From Candidatus Neomarinimicrobiota bacterium (GTDB lineage: Bacteria > Fidelibacterota > JAANXI01): a stretch of DNA of 64,000 nt. This document shows positions 44,917 through 52,929 of this stretch, piece after piece (position 1 is the first letter of the stretch; the number at the start of each line of letters is the position of its first letter). Position numbers and translations under genes: made by a program. The DNA lies in NCBI GenBank assembly GCA_021734025.1, contig JAIPJS010000003.1, positions 218,332 to 282,331 of the forward strand, given 5' to 3'. Below the pieces are notes generated by a model. That model ran no database searches and was not told where the DNA came from. It saw nothing but the letters and a program-made list of their open reading frames with translations.

Positions 44917-46032
44917 TTGGGTAAGGAGTTTGAAGGTATTCTCGAAATGGAAGATCGGGGATATGGATTTATCAGGAAAAAGTCCCTCGATTGGCGGCGA
45001 ACAAATGATGACATCTTTGTGGCGCCGAACATTATTTTGGACAACGAATTGCGCCAGGGTTGCCTGGTGGCAGGTGATACGGAGCCGGGACGCGAGAGTG
45101 GATTGCAGGTAAAGTCTGTCTCGGGAGTGAATGGCGTTTCCGTAAGTAAATGGAAGCAGATTACACGGTTTGGAAATGGTGTACCGATTTCGCCGGTTGA
45201 AAAGTTTCAACTGGAGCGGCATGGTGGTGATAAAACCGGCCGGATTATCGATGCGGTTGCTCCTATCGGTAAGGGACAGCGGTCACTCATCGTTGCACCG
45301 CCGAGGGGCGGGAAGACCGTGCTGCTGAAAAATATTGCACAATCCCTGGAGAAAAATCATAAGGAGTCGCACCTCATTGTGCTTCTGGTCGATGAGCGGC
45401 CAGAGGAGGTCACCGATATGGTGCGCTCGGTCAAAGGGGAAGTCTTTGCCAGTTCCAAGGATCAAAATGCACAGAATCACCTCCGCACAGCAGAACTCAC
45501 CCTCGATTACGCCAAGCGCAGGGTTGAGATGGGCGACGATGTCGTCATGTTGGTCGATTCGCTTACCAGACTCGGACGGGCGGCCAATGCCAACCAAAAG
45601 AGCTCCGGACGGACCATGACCGGCGGTATTGACATCCGTGCGATGGAATTTCCCCGGGCCTTATTTGGCGCGGCTCGTAAAATCGAGGACGAGGGGTCCC
45701 TGACCATTGCGGCCACGGCACTTGTCGAGACGAACAGCCGCATGGACGATTACATTTTTGAGGAATTCAAGGGCACCGGTAACATGGAGTTAGTGCTGGA
45801 CCGGACATTGGCCGAGCAGCGGATTTATCCTGCAGTGAATATTCTGGAATCCGGTACCAGGCAAGAGGAAAAATTGTTCGGAAAAATGACCAGCGCCCAT
45901 CAGCGGCTTCGCCGGGAACTCAGCCGGTACAGCGCGCGTGAGGCTCTGGAAACCCTGTTGAATCTCATTGAAAAAACAAGTTCCAACGATGAGATGCTCC
46001 GGCAGTTTGACAGGCGCGCCAAAGTGTCGTGA
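44917..46032 (+). CDS. rho: transcription termination factor Rho, short form
   Basis: Rho is the hexameric RNA helicase that ends untranslated transcripts. The 371-residue protein starts with TTG (44917-44919), set by an AAGGAGAAA site at 44902-44910 and an in-frame stop at 44896-44898 just upstream. It begins directly in the cold-shock-like RNA-binding domain (EFEGILEMEDRGYGFIRK), so the N-terminal Rho_N helix bundle is absent. The ATPase core has the P-loop LIVAPPRGGKTVLLKN, VLLVDERPEEVTDM, the Q/R-loop region and GTGNMELVLDRTLAEQRIYP. The hemerythrin-like gene overlaps its stop by four bases (GTGA). Confidence 0.95.
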   Translation: MGKEFEGILEMEDRGYGFIRKKSLDWRRTNDDIFVAPNIILDNELRQGCLVAGDTEPGRESGLQVKSVSGVNGVSVSKWKQITRFGNGVPISPVEKFQLERHGGDKTGRIIDAVAPIGKGQRSLIVAPPRGGKTVLLKNIAQSLEKNHKESHLIVLLVDERPEEVTDMVRSVKGEVFASSKDQNAQNHLRTAELTLDYAKRRVEMGDDVVMLVDSLTRLGRAANANQKSSGRTMTGGIDIRAMEFPRALFGAARKIEDEGSLTIAATALVETNSRMDDYIFEEFKGTGNMELVLDRTLAEQRIYPAVNILESGTRQEEKLFGKMTSAHQRLRRELSRYSAREALETLLNLIEKTSSNDEMLRQFDRRAKVS

Positions 46033-46460
46033 AGCGTCACGACGCACTAGTAACGCTTTCTTCTGAACATCATACGGGATTGGTCTGGGCCAGAAGGCTG
46101 ACCCAGCTCAGTGATTCCGAAGACACCCTCAATCCAGGCGAAGTTGCTCACGAGTTTCTCGATGTGTGGGACAGTGAAATCAACCCGCATTTCCGCAAAG
46201 AAGAAGATTTTCTCCTGCCGATATTCGCCGGTGAAGGCGATTATTCCGATGAATGTATCTGGGAGATGCTGCAGCAGCATATTATACTCCGCAGGGAAAT
46301 CTGGCGTCTCAGACAGGCGCATTCTGTTGAAATCCTTGTCCGAATCGGAGAGCTACTGATGGAACATATTCGACATGAGGAGCGAATTGTCTTCCCATTT
46401 ATTGAAGAACAATCTTCGAACGAAACCCTCCGGGAAATTAACGACGCACTGGAAGAATAA
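46029..46460 (+). CDS. hemerythrin-like HHE cation-binding protein
   Basis: A 143-residue four-helix protein with the spaced His/Glu ligands of hemerythrin-like domains: SEHHTGLVWARRL (12-24), HFRKEEDFLLPIF (54-66), QHIILRREI (83-91) and HIRHEERIVFPFIEE (112-126). Such domains bind a di-iron centre and act in oxygen or nitric-oxide sensing, iron storage or repair; which applies here is unknown. It begins at GTG overlapping the rho stop, so it is translated from the rho message. The functional reason is unclear. A weak terminator follows. Confidence 0.85.
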   Translation: MKRHDALVTLSSEHHTGLVWARRLTQLSDSEDTLNPGEVAHEFLDVWDSEINPHFRKEEDFLLPIFAGEGDYSDECIWEMLQQHIILRREIWRLRQAHSVEILVRIGELLMEHIRHEERIVFPFIEEQSSNETLREINDALEE

Positions 46461-46502
46461 CTCCGGAATTTTACCGGTTTCCCTAATCTAATCCGCTTGA
46501 TT

Positions 46503-46529
46503 TTAGAGAGGGCTGTCTCTAATTTTTTC
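46503..46529 (+). terminator. terminator after rho and the hemerythrin-like gene
   Basis: TTAGAGA (46503-46509) pairs with TCTCTAA (46516-46522) around GGGCTG, followed by T(6). The 7-pair stem is AT-rich but tight, and the T-run is good. Confidence 0.55.
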
Positions 46530-46582
46530 TTATCTCACTGAAGTAGTCACTTCAAAATTTAACGTGTATCAGGGGGGAGTTT

Positions 46583-48070
46583 ATGGCCAAAGAATATCAG
46601 AATTTTATTTCCGGAGAGTGGTGTGATTCGTCATCCGGCGAGCGCTTTGAAAATCGTAATCCGGCGCGATGGAGTGAGGTCATTGGGACGTTCCCGCGTT
46701 CGACTCCTGAAGATGTAGACAGAGCTGTATTAGCAGCGCGCAAAGCATTTGATTCATGGAGAAAAACTCCGGCTCCTGTCCGCGGCGAAATTATGAAAAA
46801 GGCCGGCGACATCATGGTCGAGCGCAAGGAGGAAATTGCGCAGCTTATGACGCGGGAAATGGGCAAGGTGATTGATGAGACCCGCGGCGATACTCAGGAA
46901 GGAATCGATACGGCCTTTTATGCATTTGGTGAAGGCCGAAGACTCTTCGGTCGATCTGTACCGTCTGAACTCCCGAATAAAACTCAGTGGACAAGGAGAC
47001 GAGCCATTGGCGTTGCAGGATTGATTACTCCGTGGAACTTTCCCATGGCGATACCGACCTGGAAAACCTTTCCCGCATTACTCTCTGGGAATACGGTAGT
47101 CTTTAAGCCCGCCAGCGATACGCCGGCGACCGCAACTTTGTTTGTCGAAATATTACTCGATGCCGGGGTCCCTCCGGAGGCGATTAATTTAGTCCATGGC
47201 GGCGGCTCAACCGTTGGGAATGCTATCGTCGAGCACGATGACGTAGATTTAATATCTTTTACCGGATCATCCGAGGTCGGCAGTATTATCAATAGCAAGG
47301 CCGGCGGAGGCTTGAAGCGCGTCTCACTTGAAATGGGGGGCAAAAATGCACAAATTGTGATGAACGACGCCAATCTTGATCTGGCACTGGATGGTGTATT
47401 ATGGGGAGCATTCGGCACCACGGGGCAACGTTGTACTGCCACAAGTCGCCTGATTGTACAGGACGGTGTCCATGACGAATTTGTGGAAATGGTGATTGAA
47501 AAAGCCAAAAATTTGAAACTCGGTGACGGGTTGGACGAGTCCGTGGATGTTGGGCCTGTAATTAATGAGGGCGCGCGTGAAAAGATTCATAACTATGTAC
47601 AAATTGGCCAGGACGAAGGCGCTGCGCTGCGGCTTGGCGGTGATATCGCTGACAAAGGTAGCCTGTCCGAAGGTTGGTTCTATCAACCCACGGTGTTTAC
47701 CGATGTAACCCCTGGCATGCGTATCGAGCAGGAGGAGATTTTCGGTCCGGTGCTCAGCATTATCAAGGTAAAGTCTTTAGATGAAGCTATCGATGTGCTA
47801 AACGGAGTGGAATACGGGCTTTCCTCCAGTATCTACACCCAGGATGTAAACAGGGCATTTACCGCATTCGATGACATCCATTGCGGAATCACCTATGTCA
47901 ACGGCCCGACAATTGGCGCAGAGTGCCATATGTCCTTCGGTGGGACTAAAAGCACCGGCAACGGGCATCGTGAAGGTGGCTGGGAAGTGTATGAGTTCTA
48001 TACCGAAGCACAGACATGTTATGTAGACCATAGTGGTACTCTCCAACGCGCACAGATTGACAATCGGTAG
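46583..48070 (+). CDS. aldehyde dehydrogenase, probably for 2-aminoadipate semialdehyde
   Basis: A 495-residue NAD(P)-dependent aldehyde dehydrogenase. Asn152 lies in ITPWNFPMAIP, the general base Glu250 in SLEMGGKNAQIV and the nucleophile Cys284 in GTTGQRCTATSRLIV. The C-terminal GAECHMSFGGTKSTGNGHRE stretch is seen in a subgroup that includes ALDHs of lysine and amino-aldehyde catabolism. The next gene is L-lysine 6-aminotransferase, whose product 2-aminoadipate 6-semialdehyde (or its cyclic piperideine form) would be the natural substrate. That assignment is by context; the family itself is certain. The start is marked by GGGGGGAG. Confidence 0.88.
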   Translation: MAKEYQNFISGEWCDSSSGERFENRNPARWSEVIGTFPRSTPEDVDRAVLAARKAFDSWRKTPAPVRGEIMKKAGDIMVERKEEIAQLMTREMGKVIDETRGDTQEGIDTAFYAFGEGRRLFGRSVPSELPNKTQWTRRRAIGVAGLITPWNFPMAIPTWKTFPALLSGNTVVFKPASDTPATATLFVEILLDAGVPPEAINLVHGGGSTVGNAIVEHDDVDLISFTGSSEVGSIINSKAGGGLKRVSLEMGGKNAQIVMNDANLDLALDGVLWGAFGTTGQRCTATSRLIVQDGVHDEFVEMVIEKAKNLKLGDGLDESVDVGPVINEGAREKIHNYVQIGQDEGAALRLGGDIADKGSLSEGWFYQPTVFTDVTPGMRIEQEEIFGPVLSIIKVKSLDEAIDVLNGVEYGLSSSIYTQDVNRAFTAFDDIHCGITYVNGPTIGAECHMSFGGTKSTGNGHREGGWEVYEFYTEAQTCYVDHSGTLQRAQIDNR

Positions 48071-48216
48071 AAAAAATGCTTCTAGCGACATTTATCATAG
48101 AAATCATCTGGTATCGTTGGCATTTTGGTATGACCTAGTCGATCCCGTGTACTGCAGTTATTCAATGTTCAGACAATTTCATTATTTAAAAACGGATAAA
48201 CAGAAAGGGTGGAAGT

Positions 48217-49536
48217 ATGTCCAGAACCGCGCCTGAAAAGGTTCATGAAGTCATTGGAAAGAATATGTTGGCCGATGGGCTGGAACCCATTGTCGATTTG
48301 GAAAAAAGCCACGGAAGCTGGGTACATGATCCTATCTCCGGACGAGATTACCTGGATCTCTTTTCTTGTTTTGCCAGTATGCCGGTGGGTTGGAATCATC
48401 CCAGGGTGGTTGCCCGCAAAGAGGAACTGGCGGCGGCCGCTGTTAACAAGCCGACGAATTCTGATATTTATTCCACACAGATGGCGGACTTCGTTGAGAC
48501 ATTCACAGATATAGCGAAGCCTGACTATTTTAAATATATGTTTTTTATTAGTGGTGGAGCACTGGCAGTAGAAAATGCCCTAAAGGCTTCTTTCGACTGG
48601 AAATACCAGAAGGAATTAGCCAAGGGAAATGAGATCGATCCCAATGCAATGAAGGTCCTCCATTTTGAGAAAGCCTTCCACGGCAGGACGGGTTACACGC
48701 TGTCGCTGACCAATACCGCCGATCCGAGGAAAACACAGTATTTTCCGAAATTCGACTGGCCCCGGGTTTCGACTCCGGCGGTAACGTTCCCGATCACTGC
48801 GGAGAACCTGTCCAATGCGCAGAAGCTTGAGAAGAAGGCAATCAATGAGATTAACGAATACCTGGAGAAATACCCGGATACGATTGCCGCGCTCATCATC
48901 GAACCCATCCAGGGTGAAGGTGGCGATAACCATTTCCGCGATGCATTCATGGTACAGCTCCGGGAAATCTGTGACGAGCACGATATCATGTTTGTGATGG
49001 ATGAGGTGCAGTCAGGCGTCGGTATCACCGGTAAATTCTGGGCGCACGAGCACTTCTCGATAAATCCTGACATGATTGCCTTCGGGAAAAAGAGCCAGGT
49101 GTGCGGATTCATGAGCACCGATCGAATCGACGATGTTGAAAAGAATGTCTTCCATGAATCGAGTCGACTCAATTCGACGTGGGGGGGCAACATTGTGGAT
49201 ATGGTCCGCTTTATGATCTACCTGGAAATTATCCAGGAGGAAAATCTGGTCAGCCATGCTGAGCAGAAGGGGCACTATCTACAGGAAAAACTCCTGACAC
49301 TGAAGGAGCAACATCCGGAGATGATTATTAATCCCAGAGGCAGGGGGTTGATGTGCGCGTTTGACCTTCCGGATTCCGAAACCCGGAATACGTTGATGCA
49401 AGCTATCTGGAAGGAAGGCGCACTAATTCTGGGCAGCGGAACCAAAACCATCAGGTTCCGGCCACACCTGAACGTCTCAACGGAGGAGATAGACCAGGGT
49501 ATCGAAATTGTGAAGAAGGCGCTGACGGAGATATAA
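48217..49536 (+). CDS. lat: L-lysine 6-transaminase
   Basis: This 439-residue class III aminotransferase moves the epsilon-amino group of lysine to 2-oxoglutarate. It is recognisable as the Lat family by the string of conserved blocks VHEVIGKNMLADGLEPIVDL, NKPTNSDIYS, FISGGALAVENALKASFDWK, HGRTGYTLSLTNT, EPIQGEGGDNHFR, and AFGKKSQVCGFM with the PLP lysine (about 291). RLNSTWGGNIVDMVR and NPRGRGLMCAFDLP follow. These differ clearly from ornithine or GABA aminotransferases. With the upstream aldehyde dehydrogenase it would yield 2-aminoadipate from lysine. It starts 146 bases after that gene, with GGGTGGAAG upstream of the ATG. Confidence 0.92.
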   Translation: MSRTAPEKVHEVIGKNMLADGLEPIVDLEKSHGSWVHDPISGRDYLDLFSCFASMPVGWNHPRVVARKEELAAAAVNKPTNSDIYSTQMADFVETFTDIAKPDYFKYMFFISGGALAVENALKASFDWKYQKELAKGNEIDPNAMKVLHFEKAFHGRTGYTLSLTNTADPRKTQYFPKFDWPRVSTPAVTFPITAENLSNAQKLEKKAINEINEYLEKYPDTIAALIIEPIQGEGGDNHFRDAFMVQLREICDEHDIMFVMDEVQSGVGITGKFWAHEHFSINPDMIAFGKKSQVCGFMSTDRIDDVEKNVFHESSRLNSTWGGNIVDMVRFMIYLEIIQEENLVSHAEQKGHYLQEKLLTLKEQHPEMIINPRGRGLMCAFDLPDSETRNTLMQAIWKEGALILGSGTKTIRFRPHLNVSTEEIDQGIEIVKKALTEI

Positions 49537-49564
49537 CTCTGAGCTGATCTCTGCGAAACAATCG

Positions 49565-49597
49565 AACCCCGTCTGTTGGATAATGCAGGCGGGGTTT
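49565..49597 (+). terminator. intrinsic terminator after lat
   Basis: AACCCCGTCTG (49565-49575) pairs with CAGGCGGGGTT (49586-49596) with one wobble pair, around a 10-base loop. The tail TTCGT is short. It lies 20 bases before rsmI. Confidence 0.65.
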
Positions 49598-49616
49598 CGT
49601 ATGTTATGGCACTCGA

Positions 49617-50294
49617 ATGGATACCGGAAATCTTTATATCGTTGCAACACCTATTGGCAACCTGGCGGACATCACCTACCGGGCGGTGCGGATATTGTCT
49701 GAGGTTGCCTTAGTTGCTGCGGAGGACACCCGCGTCACCGGTCGGTTGCTGAATGAGTACGGGATTGAAACGAGAATGATAAGCTATCACGATCACAATA
49801 AAGAGGGAAAGACCCCACAATTAATCGAACGACTGCTGGCCGGTGATGATATTGCCATCGTCTCCGATGCCGGTACACCGGGGATCAGCGATCCGGCGTT
49901 TTACCTGGTACGGGAAGCGATCCGCAACAATATAAAATGCGTACCGATCCCGGGTCCTTCGGCCGGGATATCAGCGCTTGTGGCATCCGGCCTTCCGACC
50001 GATCGCTGGGTGTTTGAGGGATTTCTTCCAAAGAAGAAGGGGCGGCATACCCGGCTGCTGGAAATGGCAAAAGAATCCCGGACGATAGTGCTGTACGAAT
50101 CGAAATATCGACTCGTGAAAACGCTGGAAGATATTCAGGAGTACTGGGGAGACCGCCAGGTGGTGGTCGGCCGGGAAATTACCAAAAAATTCGAGGAATT
50201 CGCCCGGGGGACCTGTTCGGAAATGACCGCCCATTTTAATGAGAATTCACCCCGTGGTGAATTTGTGATCATTGTGGAGGGTAACAGAGAGTGA
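49617..50294 (+). CDS. rsmI: 16S rRNA (cytidine-1402-2'-O)-methyltransferase
   Basis: RsmI methylates the ribose of C1402 in the decoding centre of 16S rRNA. The 225-residue protein shows LYIVATPIGNLADITYRAV at the N-terminus, AAEDTRVTGRLL, SYHDHNK, the AdoMet motif IAIVSDAGTPGISDPAFYLV and IPGPSAGISALVASGLPTD, then FEGFLPKKKGRH. All are diagnostic. It is shorter at the C-terminus than E. coli RsmI (286), lacking the extra domain, a common situation in Bacteroidota. The next gene is tmk, about 100 bases away. Confidence 0.95.
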   Translation: MDTGNLYIVATPIGNLADITYRAVRILSEVALVAAEDTRVTGRLLNEYGIETRMISYHDHNKEGKTPQLIERLLAGDDIAIVSDAGTPGISDPAFYLVREAIRNNIKCVPIPGPSAGISALVASGLPTDRWVFEGFLPKKKGRHTRLLEMAKESRTIVLYESKYRLVKTLEDIQEYWGDRQVVVGREITKKFEEFARGTCSEMTAHFNENSPRGEFVIIVEGNRE

Positions 50295-50398
50295 TCGGCC
50301 CTTTATTCTATGGGAATTATTCCACTCTCTTGGCTATATTTCATTTTATGTGGGACAGACTACTAACTCTGCATAGATATGAGTTGTAAATTGGCGCT

Positions 50399-51061
50399 AT
50401 GAATAACCGGAATGTTAAAAATGGGCTCCTGGTTACCTTCGAGGGGATAGACGGTTCGGGTAAGTCCACCCAGGCGACAATGTTACTCCACCGCTTGACC
50501 AAAGAAGGGTATGACGCGTTATTGGTTCGGGAGCCTGGCGGCACGGACATCTCGGAAAAGATCAGGGACGTGCTCCTGGATATCCGGCATCAGAACATGG
50601 CGGACACGACCGAATTGTTACTGTATGCCGCCAGCCGGGCGCAGTTGGTTGCGGAAAAAATTGAGCCACACCTTGCCCGGAATGTAGTGGTGATCTGCGA
50701 TCGGTATACGGATTCCACAATGGCCTACCAGGGATACGGGCGCCAGATCAACACAGAATTTATCCGGAATCTCAATGCATTGGCCACCCAGGAGATAATT
50801 CCGGATCTGACATTCATCATTGATGTGGAATTGGAGATAGCTAAAAACCGGCAGTCTAACGGTCCGACCGATCGATTGGAAATGGAGAAGGCGGAGTTCA
50901 AGAAGCGCGTTCGTGATGGCTATCGGCAAATTGCAAAAGACGAACCTGACCGGGCACACATTCTATCCGGGACTCGATCCATTGACGAGCTCCATTCGGA
51001 TATCTGGACCTTGACCCAACAAAATATTCAATCACTCACAAAACAAAGAACAGAGTCATGA
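50399..51061 (+). CDS. tmk: thymidylate kinase
   Basis: Tmk phosphorylates dTMP to dTDP. The 220-residue protein has the P-loop FEGIDGSGKSTQATML (about 15-30), LVREPGGTDISEKIRDVLLD, the DRY-type substrate motif CDRYTDSTMAYQGYGR and the lid region with NGPTDRLEMEKAEFKKRVRD. Its stop overlaps the S41 protease start by ATGA, which indicates one transcript and coupled translation. Confidence 0.95.
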   Translation: MNNRNVKNGLLVTFEGIDGSGKSTQATMLLHRLTKEGYDALLVREPGGTDISEKIRDVLLDIRHQNMADTTELLLYAASRAQLVAEKIEPHLARNVVVICDRYTDSTMAYQGYGRQINTEFIRNLNALATQEIIPDLTFIIDVELEIAKNRQSNGPTDRLEMEKAEFKKRVRDGYRQIAKDEPDRAHILSGTRSIDELHSDIWTLTQQNIQSLTKQRTES

Positions 51062-52734
51062 AAGATTTTTTTCGATATAGAAAACTACGAATAACCATCG
51101 CAGCATTGCTGCTGATCCTTGGTACGTCTTACTTCGCCTTTGCGGATTACTATGAGGACCTCAGCCGACAAATAAGACTGTTTACCGAATTGTACAAGGA
51201 ACTGGTGGTGAATTACGTGGATCAGGTCAACCCGGAAGCGCTGGTGGAGGCCGGAATCACCGGGATGCTCGAGACACTGGACCCGTATACAGTCTATCTG
51301 GAAGAGGAGGATCAGCACAATATCCAGTCTCTGACCGAAGGGAAATACGGCGGAGTTGGCATCCGGTTAGGCGTGCGGCAGGATACATTAACGGTAATCG
51401 CCCCCATTGAAGGTAGTCCGGCGATGCGTGCCGGGATTCAGGCGGGAGATAAAATTGTCCAGATTGATACAGTCCGGACTGCCGAAATGCGGCTATCCAA
51501 AGCGGCGAACTATATGCGGGGTGAGCCGGGTACCAATGTGACGCTTACTATCCTCAGGCCTGGATTTGAGGAACGGATTCCCTTTGTGCTGGAGCGGGCA
51601 AGCATCGAAGTTCACGATCTGGCATATGCAGACTACATCGGCGAAGATATCGCGTATCTCCGTCTGACATCTTTCTCAAAGAATTCCGACAGCGAGCTGC
51701 GAAAGGCTTTTGAGGATCTCACAATCGAAAATTCCAGCGGGCTTATTCTTGACCTCCGGGGCAATCCAGGCGGACTGCTGACTTCGGCGCTGGATGTAGT
51801 TGAACTCTTTGTTGAGCCAGATGTGGATGTTTTATCCACGAAAGGCCGGACAGATAAATCAAATAATACTTTCACCACAAATCGGGAGGCAGTCGTCCCA
51901 CAGGATCTTCCGATTGCCGTGCTGGTGGATCACGGTTCGGCATCCGCTAGTGAGATTGTCGCCGGGGTTCTTCAGGATCTCGACAGGGCGATCATCCTTG
52001 GGAAAAGCACCTTCGGAAAAGGGCTGGTACAGACCGTGGTGCCGCTGACCCGGGAATCAGCGATCAAAATTACTACCGCGAAATACTATATTCCGAGTGG
52101 ACGGCTCATCCAAAAGCAGGATTATTTTAACGAAGACGTGATTGCTGAGCCGACCAGGGATGATAGTATATTCTACACACGGAACGACCGAAAAGTGTAC
52201 GGTGGAGGAGGAATTACTCCCGACTTAACAGTCAAATCCGACACTATGCCGAGAGCAGTTCGTTCAATTGCGGCGGGGAACCATTTCTTCCATTTCTCAG
52301 TGTCATACCACAATAATCATCCGGACATAGCACCGTCCATGGAAGTCAGCGACTCAATATATACCGCTTTCCTGGATTATCTTGACCAAAAGGAATTTCA
52401 ATACAGGACCGGCGCACATAAGCACTTTGAGCGGTTTGTTTCATCTCTGGACACCACCGAACTTGAGCGCCCGGATATTGCCGGAGCTGTAGAGACGTTC
52501 GAATCGCACTTTGCCTCGAAAGAGCATTGGAAAGACCGAAAGAGCAGCCGGGACTGGATCACCAGGATATTGACCAGAGAACTGGCACAGGTCTATGGCG
52601 GAACCAAGGCCAGAATCCGGGCTGATCTGGAACACGATAATACGCTGCAAACGGCCAGGCAGGTCCTGCGGGATCAGAGTGAATACAGAGCGCAGCTCGG
52701 ATTTGCCGTCGCATCCACTAATGGCGGTGAATAA
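51058..52734 (+). CDS. S41 carboxy-terminal processing protease with PDZ domain
   Basis: This 558-residue periplasmic protease (CtpA/Prc type) has an N-terminal signal or anchor helix (about 12-29). An S41 N-terminal helical part follows, then a PDZ domain near 90-175 (GGVGIRLGVRQDTLTV to GEPGTNVTLTILRPG) and the catalytic domain. The nucleophile is in DHGSASASEIVAG (Ser296 most likely), with the general base Lys321 in STFGKGLVQ. LILDLRGNPGG is the substrate-binding strand. A C-terminal extension of about 180 residues, rich in charged helices, is longer than in CtpA. It probably trims or degrades envelope proteins. Confidence 0.92.
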   Translation: MKDFFRYRKLRITIAALLLILGTSYFAFADYYEDLSRQIRLFTELYKELVVNYVDQVNPEALVEAGITGMLETLDPYTVYLEEEDQHNIQSLTEGKYGGVGIRLGVRQDTLTVIAPIEGSPAMRAGIQAGDKIVQIDTVRTAEMRLSKAANYMRGEPGTNVTLTILRPGFEERIPFVLERASIEVHDLAYADYIGEDIAYLRLTSFSKNSDSELRKAFEDLTIENSSGLILDLRGNPGGLLTSALDVVELFVEPDVDVLSTKGRTDKSNNTFTTNREAVVPQDLPIAVLVDHGSASASEIVAGVLQDLDRAIILGKSTFGKGLVQTVVPLTRESAIKITTAKYYIPSGRLIQKQDYFNEDVIAEPTRDDSIFYTRNDRKVYGGGGITPDLTVKSDTMPRAVRSIAAGNHFFHFSVSYHNNHPDIAPSMEVSDSIYTAFLDYLDQKEFQYRTGAHKHFERFVSSLDTTELERPDIAGAVETFESHFASKEHWKDRKSSRDWITRILTRELAQVYGGTKARIRADLEHDNTLQTARQVLRDQSEYRAQLGFAVASTNGGE

Positions 52735-52747
52735 GCGGCTTTTCCGC

Positions 52748-52776
52748 TTGACATTCCAGGGGCTCAAGTGATAAAT
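52748..52776 (+). promoter_or_regulatory. promoter candidate for tRNA-Val
   Basis: A consensus TTGACA (52748-52753) is followed after 17 bases by ATAAAT (52771-52776). Initiation near 52783 would give a 5' leader of about 30 bases that includes a small hairpin (TGTCCG / CGGACA, 52788-52804) ahead of the tRNA. Confidence 0.55.
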
Positions 52777-52813
52777 TCACTACGATTTGTCCGGACTACG
52801 GACAGGACTATGA

Positions 52814-52888
52814 GGGCGATTAGCTCAGCTGGTTCAGAGCACTAGCTCGACACGCTAGGGGTCACAGGTTCGAATCCTGTATCGCCCA
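52814..52888 (+). tRNA. tRNA-Val (anticodon GAC) with C33
   Basis: A 75-base tRNA without encoded CCA. Acceptor GGGCGAT pairs with ATCGCCC. The D arm is GCTC/GAGC. The anticodon stem CTAGC/GCTAG is perfect, with loop TCGACAC giving anticodon GAC. The T arm is ACAGG-TTCGAAT-CCTGT and the discriminator is A. Position 33, almost always U, is C here. No terminator is visible before thrS (42 bases downstream), so both may share a transcript. Confidence 0.93.
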
Positions 52889-52929
52889 CACAGAATGCTA
52901 ATTAAATGAGATGAAGAATTTCACACTAA

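Noticed and set aside
52735-52929. T-box leader ahead of thrS
   Set aside because: The space is filled by the S41 gene end, a promoter and tRNA-Val. No T-box core sequence or terminator/antiterminator pair is present.
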